Below are positions 33,372 to 41,166 of a stretch of 64,000 bases of DNA, piece after piece. Source of the DNA: Clostridiales bacterium (GTDB lineage: Bacteria; Bacillota; Clostridia; Christensenellales; Aristaeellaceae). The DNA is taken from positions 1 to 64,000 of the forward strand of contig SFJH01000008.1 of the NCBI GenBank assembly GCA_004555155.1, given 5' to 3'. How positions within the stretch are numbered: position 1 is the first letter of the stretch; every line of letters starts with the position of its first letter. The position numbers were made by a program, and so were the translations under genes. The notes beneath the pieces are model-generated. The model saw only the letters and a list, made by a program, of their open reading frames with translations. It did no database searches and had not been told where the DNA came from.

Positions 33372-34394
33372 ATGGATGCACTGAATATCGCCGTGGTATG
33401 CGGCACCGGGAACACCCGTCGCCTGTTCACTCCGCACGCACTGGATCGCCTGCGCGCACTCGGCAAGCTGACCGTCAACGACGAGGCGGAGGAGCCGACG
33501 CCAGAACGCCTGACGGAGCTGGCCGCAGACGCGGACGTCATCGTCACCTCTTGGGGAACCCCTCAGCTGACCGCCGAGGTCATGGCCAGGCTGCCGAGGC
33601 TCAGGTATGTCGCCCATGCGGCCGGAAGCGTCAAGCCCATCGTCTCCGACGCGATGTTCGCCCAGGGCGTTCGGGTGACCAGCTCCGCGAAGGTGCTCGG
33701 CATGGGCGTGGCGGAGACGGCGCTCGGCTATACGCTTGCGTGCGTAAAAAACCTGTTCAACGTCTCGCGGGGCATCGCCGCCGGCGGATGGACGGCGGAG
33801 CGCCCTCTGAAGGAGTACGACGACATCCGGGAGATGTTTGAGATCAAGATCGGCGTGGTCAGCGCCGGCAACGCCGGCGGGCATTTCATGAAGCTTCTGT
33901 CCATGTTCGACGTCGACGTTCTGCTCTACGAGCCCTTCATCACCGATGAGCAGGCGAAGGAGCGCTTCGGCGCGACCCGGGTTTCCTTTGAAACCCTGCT
34001 TGAGCAGTCCGACGTGGTGTCCATTCACGCGCCCTCCATCCCCGAGACCTACCACATGTTCAATGCCGAGTCTCTGAAGCTGATGAAGAAGGACGCCTCC
34101 CTGATCAACACCGCGCGCGGCAGCATCGTGGACGAGCAGGCTCTCTATGATCATATGAAGGCCGGCAACCTGAAATACGCCTGTCTCGACGTCTTCGATC
34201 CTCACGAGCCGCCGCTTCCCGACAACCCGCTCCGCACGCTGCCCAACTGCATCATGTCGCCGCACCTCGCGGGACTGACGCACAACGGGCTGCTGCGCAT
34301 CGGCGCGCACTGCGCATCTGAAATCGAACGCTTCGCCGCCGGCGAACCGCTCACCACCGAGATCACACAGGCCCAGCTGAAAACCTCTGCCTGA
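33372..34394 (+). CDS. D-isomer-specific 2-hydroxyacid dehydrogenase
   Basis: 340 residues. The catalytic Arg is in NTARGSIVDE, Glu in DVFDPHEPPLP and His in MSPHLAGLTH. The NAD-binding turn is altered, GVVSAGNAGGHF instead of GxGxxG. These enzymes interconvert 2-keto acids and D-2-hydroxy acids. GGAGGAGG fixes ATG 33372. It is transcribed away from the carbohydrate island from a shared control region, so it may reduce a keto acid made by that pathway (inference), for example the product of the enolase-superfamily enzyme. Confidence 0.88.
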   Translation: MDALNIAVVCGTGNTRRLFTPHALDRLRALGKLTVNDEAEEPTPERLTELAADADVIVTSWGTPQLTAEVMARLPRLRYVAHAAGSVKPIVSDAMFAQGVRVTSSAKVLGMGVAETALGYTLACVKNLFNVSRGIAAGGWTAERPLKEYDDIREMFEIKIGVVSAGNAGGHFMKLLSMFDVDVLLYEPFITDEQAKERFGATRVSFETLLEQSDVVSIHAPSIPETYHMFNAESLKLMKKDASLINTARGSIVDEQALYDHMKAGNLKYACLDVFDPHEPPLPDNPLRTLPNCIMSPHLAGLTHNGLLRIGAHCASEIERFAAGEPLTTEITQAQLKTSA

Positions 34395-34410
34395 CGGCCT
34401 GATCCCGAAA

Positions 34411-34445
34411 AAGCGCCGCCACGATCCAAAAGGATCCTGGCGGCG
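34411..34445 (-). terminator. Terminator between dehydrogenase and MATE genes
   Basis: Two stacked stems (CGCCGCCA / TGGCGGCG and GATCC / GGATC) with an AAAA loop. Five T follow on the minus strand, so it mainly ends the marR-MATE transcript. Confidence 0.85.
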
Positions 34446-34509
34446 TCAGACCATCATCGGACTTCCGACTGAGATGACCGCTGCTCAGGCAGGCGGTCAT
34501 TTTTCTGAT

Positions 34510-35925
34510 TCACTTTTCCCGCACGGTCAGGGCCGAGCTGCTTCGCCGGGCGCGCTGTCGGCAGCCCGCTTCCCGCGGCCGGGGCGATCCCTCTCTCTGC
34601 GCCCTTCGGCTCCAGAGGACGAGAAAGACCGTGTTCAGAACGATTCCGAAGATCGTGGCTGCAGGCGCCGAAAGGCCGATGTTTCTCAGACTCGCGTTGG
34701 GCTGAATGCTCATGGAATACGCCAGCGGCAGGCGGACGAGCAATGTCTGTATCAATCCCTGAATCATCACCCACAGCGTCTTGTCGTGGCCGTTGAAATA
34801 CCCGATCATGCTGAACAGGATGGCCGTTACAATGGTCTCCGGAGCGAAGCCCTTCAGATACTCGAATCCATTCCGAATCACCGGTTCATCCGTCGTGAAC
34901 AGGCCTGTCAGCGCGTCTCCCTTCAGCAGGATGCCTGCAAACACCACGCATCCGACGGCGACGCCGACGCCGATGCCGGTAAACAGCGCTCTCTTCGCCC
35001 GCTTCTCGTTGCCTGCGCCTACGTTCTGCGCGACGAAGGACGCCATCGACTGCATCAGCGCGCTCGGCACGAGCATGGCAAAATTCACGAGCTTGCAGGC
35101 AACGCCGTATCCGGACGACGCTTCCAGACCGAGCCGGTTGACGAAGGCACACAGCGCGAGAAAGGAGAGCTGCGTCAGGATTTCCTGCAGCGCCAGCGGC
35201 GTGCCAATGCCCAGAAAACGTCTGCACTGCGCATTCAACCGGAAATCCCGCCTCGTCAGTCTGAACGGAAGCTTTCTCTTCCTCAGAAGAAAGACCGCAA
35301 AGACCACGCTGACTGCCTGAGCAAATACGGTGGCAATGGCGGCGCCCGCCGCATCCATGTGCAGACCCGCCACGAGAACGAGATCGCCGATGATGTTGAC
35401 CACGCATGCAACCGCCACAAAGATGAGCGGCGACCGACTGTCGCCCAGACCTCTGAAGATTGCGGAGAGCAGATTATAGGCGACAATGAAGAATATGCCC
35501 CCGCCGCAGATGCGCACATATACCGCCGTCAGGCCGACCGCCTCCGCGGGCGCCTGCATGAGCACCGATATCGGACGCGCGAAAGGCACCATCACCAGAA
35601 AGAGCACCGCCGAGATGGCGGCGAACACAACCGCCGATCCGCCGATCACAGAGCCGATCTGCTCCGGCCGCTTCTCCCCGAGATATCGCGCGACCAGCAC
35701 GGTGATTCCCATCGCAAGCTGCGCGACGGCAAAGGTCACCAGATTGAGCACCTGACTTCCCGTGGATACCGCCGACAGCCCCGACGTGGTGCCGAACCTC
35801 CCGACGACGAGCAGATCCACCGCGCCGTATGCCGCCTGCAGCACCAGCGCGCCGAAGATCGGCATCATAAAGCGAACCAGCTTTTTGAGAATGCTTCCCT
35901 GGGTAAAATCGGATATCTCATGCAT
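34510..35925 (-). CDS. MATE-family multidrug/cation antiporter
   Basis: 471 residues, twelve transmembrane helices in two halves (MMPIFGALVLQAAYGAVDLLVVGRF ... TPLALQEILTQLSFLALCAFVNRLGLEASSGYGV), with the family pattern ILQGLxxN-like loops. Basic C-terminal tail of about 35 residues. ATG 35925 is adjacent to an alternative TTG 35928 that has better spacing from AGGAG; either gives the same protein apart from one residue. It overlaps the marR stop by a few bases and is probably released when MarR binds its drug-like ligand. Confidence 0.93.
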   Translation of the reverse strand: MHEISDFTQGSILKKLVRFMMPIFGALVLQAAYGAVDLLVVGRFGTTSGLSAVSTGSQVLNLVTFAVAQLAMGITVLVARYLGEKRPEQIGSVIGGSAVVFAAISAVLFLVMVPFARPISVLMQAPAEAVGLTAVYVRICGGGIFFIVAYNLLSAIFRGLGDSRSPLIFVAVACVVNIIGDLVLVAGLHMDAAGAAIATVFAQAVSVVFAVFLLRKRKLPFRLTRRDFRLNAQCRRFLGIGTPLALQEILTQLSFLALCAFVNRLGLEASSGYGVACKLVNFAMLVPSALMQSMASFVAQNVGAGNEKRAKRALFTGIGVGVAVGCVVFAGILLKGDALTGLFTTDEPVIRNGFEYLKGFAPETIVTAILFSMIGYFNGHDKTLWVMIQGLIQTLLVRLPLAYSMSIQPNASLRNIGLSAPAATIFGIVLNTVFLVLWSRRAQREGSPRPREAGCRQRARRSSSALTVREK

Positions 35926-36370
35926 CAAGATCGATTCTCCTCTCGTTCATCACTTGATACAGCGCCCGGATCGTCCGGATCATGCAGTCGGCGTCCTCCT
36001 CCGGGATATCGGACAGATACCCGGACAGCCGGCCGTAGTATTTGCAGTCGTACTTGTCCGACAGCGCCTTTCCCGCTTCCGTAATCGTAATCTGGATCAT
36101 GCGTCCGTCTTCGCCCGAAGCGGCCTTTTTCAGATACCCCTTCGCCTCCATCTCCTTGATCGTCCTGGTCACACCGGGGCGCGGAAGCCCCAGCGCCTCG
36201 CTGACGTCGCCGACCCTGACCCTTCCGTTCCGATCCTCCAGCCTGCGAATGGTGTCCAGATACTGGATAAAGGACGGTGATACGCCGCTGGGCAGCGCCG
36301 GCAGCATGTCGCGAATCCTCTTGGCCAGGTAGCAGGCGTCGATCATCTCCTTGATCTTTTCCGGTCTCAT
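35918..36370 (-). CDS. MarR-family repressor of the MATE gene
   Basis: 150 residues. The winged helix carries VRVGDVSEALGLPRPGVTRTIKEMEAKGYL and the wing AASGEDGRMIQITITEAGKAL. GGAGG 6 bases before ATG 36370 decides the start. It overlaps the MATE gene, and its promoter carries TGGTAAT repeats, so it should autoregulate and control efflux. Confidence 0.9.
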   Translation of the reverse strand: MRPEKIKEMIDACYLAKRIRDMLPALPSGVSPSFIQYLDTIRRLEDRNGRVRVGDVSEALGLPRPGVTRTIKEMEAKGYLKKAASGEDGRMIQITITEAGKALSDKYDCKYYGRLSGYLSDIPEEDADCMIRTIRALYQVMNERRIDLDA

Positions 36371-36384
36371 AGCCGCCTCCATAT

Positions 36385-36440
36385 GATTACCACATGTAAT
36401 TACCATCGATAATTATATAGATGTTCGTCTCTCCTGTCAA
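36385..36440 (-). promoter_or_regulatory. marR-MATE promoter and repeated operator
   Basis: Minus strand: TTGACA (36435-36440), 17-bp spacer, TATAAT (36412-36417), perfect at both boxes. Downstream lie two direct copies of TGGTAAT (36399-36405 and 36386-36392), the first within the palindrome GTAATTAC. Confidence 0.85.
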
Positions 36441-36492
36441 GCCGTCTGCACCGTTTTAACGGAATGTCGGACAGCTCTGGCCGTTGCAATCG

Positions 36493-36542
36493 AAAACGCG
36501 CGATGGGACGAAGCCGGATTCCTCCGTTCGCCGCATCGCGCG
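36493..36542 (-). terminator. Terminator of the ABC exporter operon
   Basis: A 9-bp GC stem (CGCGCGATG / CATCGCGCG) with a 28-base loop is followed by TTTT on the minus strand. Confidence 0.65.
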
Positions 36543-36582
36543 CTGCGTTTCTGATTCTCAGCCAAGAACGCCTGCAGGCCCG

Positions 36583-38394
36583 TCAGGTGGCAAAGCCCGC
36601 GTACTGGGTCATGTACAGATCGTAGTACCGGCCCTTCTTCGCCAGGAGCCCGTCGTGATTGCCGCTTTCGACGATGCGGCCCTGATCCATGACGATGATC
36701 ACGTCCGAATCGCGAATGGTGGACAGGCGATGGGCGATGACAATGCTGGTGCGGTTCTTCATCACCAGCTGCATCGCGTCCTGAATGGCCTTCTCCGTGC
36801 GGGTATCGACATTGGAGGTCGCCTCGTCCAGAATCAGGATCTTCGGATCCGCCACGAAGGCGCGGGCGATGGCCAGAAGCTGGCGCTGTCCCTGGCTGAT
36901 GTTCGCGCCCGCCGCGGCCAGCATGGTGTCAAAGCCCTGGGGCAGCAGCCGCAGCATCTCCTCACAGCGGCTCATGCGCACGGCATTGTCCAGCTGCTCC
37001 TGCGTCGCCGCTTCGTTGGCGTACTTCAGATTGTTGCGGATGGTATCGGAAAACAGCACGGTGTCCTGCAGCACAATCGCCACGTCCCGGCGCAGGCTGC
37101 TTCGGGAAAGATCCTCAATGTTCTGACGGTTGATCCTGATCTCGCCGCTGTCGATGTCATAGAATCGCATCAGCAGGTTGACCACGGTGGTCTTGCCGCT
37201 GCCGGTGGAACCCACCAGCGCAACCTTCTTGCCGGACGGTACCGTCAGCGTGAAGTCCTTCAGCACGGGATGTCCCGGAACATAGGAGAACTGAACATTT
37301 TTGAACGTGACGGCAGCCTCGGCGCTGTCCTCCAGCTGCGCGCCGGACATGTCCTCGCTGACCTCATCCAGCACGATAAACACGCGCTCTGCGCCGGCGA
37401 TCGCCGTCTGCAGCTGGCCGTAGATCTGGGCAATTTCGTTGATCGGGCGGCTGAACTGCTTCGCATAGACGATGAAAGCCGAGATCACGCCGACGGAGAT
37501 CAGACCGTTGATCGCAAAGAATCCGCCGAAGGCCGCGATGATGACGAAGCCGACATTGCCGATGCAGTTCATGATCGGGCCCATGACGCCGCTGAAGACG
37601 TCCGTGCGGATGCCCGCCCTGGTGAGGGAATCGGAGGTCTGGCAGAACTCCTCCGTGGTCACGCCCTGGTGGTTATAGGCCACGACGGTGCGGTAGCCGG
37701 AGATCATCTCCTCCACCGTGCCGTTGAGCTGTCCCAGCAGCTGCTGGCGCTTGCGCGAGAATTTGCGCACCTGCTTGGAGAGCAGCTTGGTGGCGAGCAG
37801 CGTCAGCAGCACCGTGGCAAAGCTCAGCAGCGCGAGCTGCCAGCAGTACCACAGCATGATCGACACCGTGCCCGCAATGGTCAGCACGCCGGAGAACAGC
37901 GAGGGCAGCGACTGCGAAACGGTCGTGGAGATGTTTTCGATGTCGTTGGTCATGCGGCTCATCACGTCGCCGTGGGAATGGCTGTCCAGATATTTGACAG
38001 GCAGGTCCACGATCTTGCCGAACAGCTCCTCGCGCATCCGCTTGACGATGCGCTGGCTGAGTCTGGCGCTGAACAGTCCCTGCAGCAGCTGGCTGCCAGC
38101 GTACAGCAGATAGTCGATCAGCATCAGAATCAGCGTCTTGAAAAGCGCGCCGCTCGCGCTCCCGGCGATGATATCAATCGCCGTGCTCTGAAGGCTCGGC
38201 GCATAGACGCCGCACAGCGTGCCGAACACGACCACGGCCAGCATGGCGATGAGCATGGTCTTTTCCTTGGCGAAGTACGTCCAGATGCGCTTGAGGGTTG
38301 CGCCCACGTTTTCCGCGTATTCCACCTCGGCAAACCTGGCGCTGTGATTCGGACGGCCGGGGAGATAGCGGTCCGCCACTTTCTTCTCAGACAT
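36583..38394 (-). CDS. ABC exporter half-transporter B (membrane plus ATPase domain)
   Basis: 603 residues. Six-helix exporter membrane domain (about 60-350), then the nucleotide-binding domain: Walker A VGSTGSGKTT, Q-loop VLQDTVLFSDT, C-loop ANISQGQRQLLAIARA, Walker B KILILDEATSNVD (catalytic Glu present) and H-loop IAHRLSTIRDSD. It has all residues for hydrolysis, so in the heterodimer it would be the partner carrying the canonical site. GGAGGGTG precedes ATG 38394, which overlaps the end of the upstream half-transporter by 8 bases. The pair should export a drug or lipid-like compound under MarR control. Confidence 0.93.
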   Translation of the reverse strand: MSEKKVADRYLPGRPNHSARFAEVEYAENVGATLKRIWTYFAKEKTMLIAMLAVVVFGTLCGVYAPSLQSTAIDIIAGSASGALFKTLILMLIDYLLYAGSQLLQGLFSARLSQRIVKRMREELFGKIVDLPVKYLDSHSHGDVMSRMTNDIENISTTVSQSLPSLFSGVLTIAGTVSIMLWYCWQLALLSFATVLLTLLATKLLSKQVRKFSRKRQQLLGQLNGTVEEMISGYRTVVAYNHQGVTTEEFCQTSDSLTRAGIRTDVFSGVMGPIMNCIGNVGFVIIAAFGGFFAINGLISVGVISAFIVYAKQFSRPINEIAQIYGQLQTAIAGAERVFIVLDEVSEDMSGAQLEDSAEAAVTFKNVQFSYVPGHPVLKDFTLTVPSGKKVALVGSTGSGKTTVVNLLMRFYDIDSGEIRINRQNIEDLSRSSLRRDVAIVLQDTVLFSDTIRNNLKYANEAATQEQLDNAVRMSRCEEMLRLLPQGFDTMLAAAGANISQGQRQLLAIARAFVADPKILILDEATSNVDTRTEKAIQDAMQLVMKNRTSIVIAHRLSTIRDSDVIIVMDQGRIVESGNHDGLLAKKGRYYDLYMTQYAGFAT

Positions 38395-40126
38395 CGCTCT
38401 CACCCTCCTTTCCCATCTGGGAATCATAGATATCGCGGTAGGTCTTGCAGCTCTTCATCAGTTCCTCATGGGTGCCGCAGGCGGCAATGGCGCCGTTCTC
38501 CAGCAGCACGATCCGGTCGGCCCGGCGCACCGACGCAATGCGCTGCGCGATGATCAGCTTGGTGCTCTCCGGATTCGCCTGCTTCAGCGCGGCGTAGAGG
38601 TCGGCCTCCGTCTTCAGATCCAGCGCGCTGGTGGAATCGTCGAAGATCAGAATCTCCGCCGCCTTCAGCACGGCGCGGGAGATCGATATGCGCTGCTTCT
38701 AGCCGCCGGACAGGCTCGTGCCGTGCTCGGCCACCATGGTATCATAGGATTCGGGCGTAGAGGAGATGAATCCGTCCGCCTGGGCCACCTTCGCAGCTGC
38801 GCGCACCGCGTCCGCATCCGCGCTCCGGTCGCCCCAGGCGATGTTTTCGCGAATGGTCGTGCTGAACAGCTCGCTCTTCTGCAGGGCGATGGCGATCTTG
38901 TCGCGCAGCGCCTTCTGGTTGTACTCGCGCACGTCCACGCCGTCCACCAGCAATGCGCCGCCGGTGACGTCGTAGAAGCGCGGGATCAGGTTGACCAGCG
39001 AGGACTTGCCGCAGCCGGTCGCGCCCATGACGCCCACGGTTTCGCCGGGCTGAATCGTCAGATTGACGTGGTCGAGCACCACCTGACTGCTGCCGGGATA
39101 GGCAAAGGACACGTCCCTGAATTCGATCTTACCGCGCACCGCGGTCTTTCCATCGAAGCCGCCGTCCTTGATCTGGGGCTCGCAGTGCAGGATCTCCCGG
39201 ACGCGCTTCCAGGAGACATAGCCGCGGGAGATGTTCTGGAACAGCATCACCAGCATCAGAACGCCGTTGAGCATCTGCGTGGTGTAGGTAATCGTCGCCA
39301 TGATCGCGCCGGGCGTGGCCGTGCCTCCGCCGACCTGCCAGGAGCCGGACAGCAGAATCAGCACCACCACCACATACATCAGCGCATTGACGATGGGGTT
39401 CATGAACGCGAAGATGGTCAGCACCAGCAGCTGCGTGCCGATCAGCGCATCGTTGGCCTTTCCGAAGCGCACCTTCTCATACAGCTCGCGCACGCAGGCC
39501 TTGATGATGCGGATGCCCGCCACATCCTCCTGCATGATGGCGTTGATCCCGTCCAGCTACGCCTGCAGCCGGGAGAACAGCGGGCTGGCCTTGCTCAGGC
39601 AGAGCGCCAGACAGCCCACGATGAACGGCAGCGCGCACAGCACGATGACGCCGAACTGCCGGTTCAGGTGGAAGATAAAGATGATGCTGCCGAACGTCAG
39701 CATGCCGGTGCGGATCATGCCGCGGATGAAGGAGGAGACGAAGTTCTGCACCTGTGTGATGTCGTTGGTCACGCGGGTGACGAGCGATCCCGTTCCAAAC
39801 CGATCCACCTGCGGAAAGGAGAAGGTCATGATGTTTCTGAACGCGCCCTTGCGCATCTCATTGCCGATGTTCTGGCTGGACAGGTGGGAGAACACATTGT
39901 TCATCGAACCGCTCAAACCGCCGAGAAGCACCAGGCCGATCATCATCAGGCCCAGCTTCCAGATCAGCGCCATATCGCCGACGCCGCCGTTGTTGACGCC
40001 CAGCACGCCGTCGTCCACAATCCGGCTCATGATGTTCGGCTGCAGCAGATCCATCAGCACCTCGCCCACCATGAACAGTCCGGCAAGCACCGCATAAGGC
40101 AGGTATCTCTTGACATATTTCCACAT
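38387..40126 (-). pseudogene. ABC exporter half-transporter A, interrupted by two in-frame TAG codons
   Basis: The frame runs for 580 codons without a shift and encodes a normal half-transporter: membrane domain, Walker A GATGCGKSS, Q-loop LQKSELFSTT, Walker B EILIFDDSTSALD (Asp in place of catalytic Glu, as in the degenerate member of heterodimeric exporters) and IAQRIASV (Gln in place of H-loop His). Two TAG codons break it. One at 39557-39559 follows SPLFSRLQA in the coupling-helix region, and one at 38699-38701 sits where the Q of the C-loop LSGGQKQRIS should be. Each differs by one transition from CAG. No other damage is visible, so the mutations are very recent, tolerated by suppression, or sequence errors. 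Confidence 0.85.
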
Positions 40127-40143
40127 ATTGCTTCACTCCCGTT

Positions 40144-40635
40144 TCAGCGGCGGTTTCCGCCGCAATGGTGCTCCTTGCGATGGGTACAGGAGGGCTCGCC
40201 CTGGCGGTAGCGCACGTCCCAGTCCGCATTGATCCTCTCCAGCAGAGCGCGCAGCGTCTCCTTCTCATCGTCCGTCAGACAGGAAAACATCTCCTGATGC
40301 CGCTTTTCCCTGGCCATGGCCGCCTCCCGCCCCAGGGCAGCGCCCGCTTCGGTCAGGGTGATGTCCGTGGTTCTCCGATCGATTTCGCTGGGGGTCCGGC
40401 GGATCAGGCCCGCGCCCTCCAGCTTGCCCAGCACCTCGCTGGCGGAGCCGGGCTGGATGCCGAGCCGCTGCGTCAGCTCGCTCTGTGTGATGCTCGACCC
40501 CTCCTCCAGCAGAATGATCAGAATCCGGCGCTGACTCCCCTTCCCCTCCGAGATATGCCGCATGGTATGACCGATATCGTGAAAATTCAAGATGAGCTTG
40601 TCGTTCATCCCCAGCGTATAATACCGCTCAATCAT
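40144..40635 (-). CDS. MarR-family repressor of the ABC exporter
   Basis: 163 residues. The winged helix carries ITQSELTQRLGIQPGSASEVLGKLEGAGLIRRTPSEIDRRTTDITLTEAG, with a C-terminal dimerisation helix ending LTDDEKETLRALLERINADW and a His/Cys-rich tail. GGAG lies 9 bases before ATG 40635. It leads the exporter operon by 17 bases. Two copies of a GGTACC-centred palindrome frame its promoter. Confidence 0.9.
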   Translation of the reverse strand: MIERYYTLGMNDKLILNFHDIGHTMRHISEGKGSQRRILIILLEEGSSITQSELTQRLGIQPGSASEVLGKLEGAGLIRRTPSEIDRRTTDITLTEAGAALGREAAMAREKRHQEMFSCLTDDEKETLRALLERINADWDVRYRQGEPSCTHRKEHHCGGNRR

Positions 40636-40660
40636 TCCTCGTTCTCCCTTCCATTCATTC

Positions 40661-40734
40661 AGGTACCTTGATAATTATAGCAAAAAAGCCAAAATTGCAA
40701 AGGTACCTTGAAAAAAACATTTCTGGGCTATACT
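40661..40734. promoter_or_regulatory. Divergent promoters with two MarR operators
   Basis: AGGTACCTTG occurs at 40661-40670 and again at 40701-40710, exactly 40 bases apart; AGGTACCT is palindromic. Minus-strand promoter: TTTGCA (40696-40701), 16 bp, TATAAT (40674-40679). Plus-strand promoter: TTGAAA (40708-40713), 15 bp, TATACT (40729-40734). The second operator overlaps both -35 regions, so one repressor could silence both directions. Confidence 0.75.
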
Positions 40735-40811
40735 GTAGCTACAGCGCGTTGCTCCAGTGCGTAAGTCCAGCTGGAGTCCAACGCGCCATTTTTGATGAGG
40801 AGGAACCGATC

Positions 40812-41099
40812 ATGGAGAAAAACTGTCCGCAGTGCGAAAACCATTGCCCGGTCGAGGATCTGAAGTGCGGCGAGGGCCGCAGCTACTTCGGCATTGAGAA
40901 GGGGGATCGTCGTGAGGCCCGGCCTGAGCGTCCGGAGGAGCGAATGATCACGCTGCTTCGAAAGTGCGGTCACTACCTGCATCACAGCGTCGGCCCCGAC
41001 GCCGATCTGTCGGCAATGGTGAACGTCCTGTCCCCCGACGAGCGCGCCACGCTGGAGCGCCTTCTGGAAAAGTGCCTCGGGAAATGGCAGAGCAGATGA
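40812..41099 (+). CDS. Small Cys-rich protein divergent from marR
   Basis: 95 residues. The N-terminus has CPQCENHCPVEDLKCGEGRSYFG (Cys at 5, 8, 12 and 19), a possible zinc or Fe-S site. The C-terminal helical part, LSPDERATLERLLEKCLGKW, resembles the dimerisation helix of the adjacent MarR (LTDDEKETLRALLERINADW). I know no function for it. GAGGAGGAA before ATG 40812 fixes the start. Shared operators suggest co-regulation with the exporter, and the similarity suggests it could bind or modulate MarR. Confidence 0.7.
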   Translation: MEKNCPQCENHCPVEDLKCGEGRSYFGIEKGDRREARPERPEERMITLLRKCGHYLHHSVGPDADLSAMVNVLSPDERATLERLLEKCLGKWQSR

Positions 41100-41114
41100 C
41101 GGCCGTCTGCAGGC

Positions 41115-41153
41115 AAAAGCGCGCCCCGGACGCAATGTCCGGGGCGCGCCTTT
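41115..41153. terminator. Bidirectional terminator between convergent genes
   Basis: A 13-bp perfect stem (GCGCGCCCCGGAC / GTCCGGGGCGCGC) with a 5-nt loop; TTTT follows on the minus strand, TTT on the plus strand. Confidence 0.88.
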
Positions 41154-41166
41154 GCGCAAATGGACC

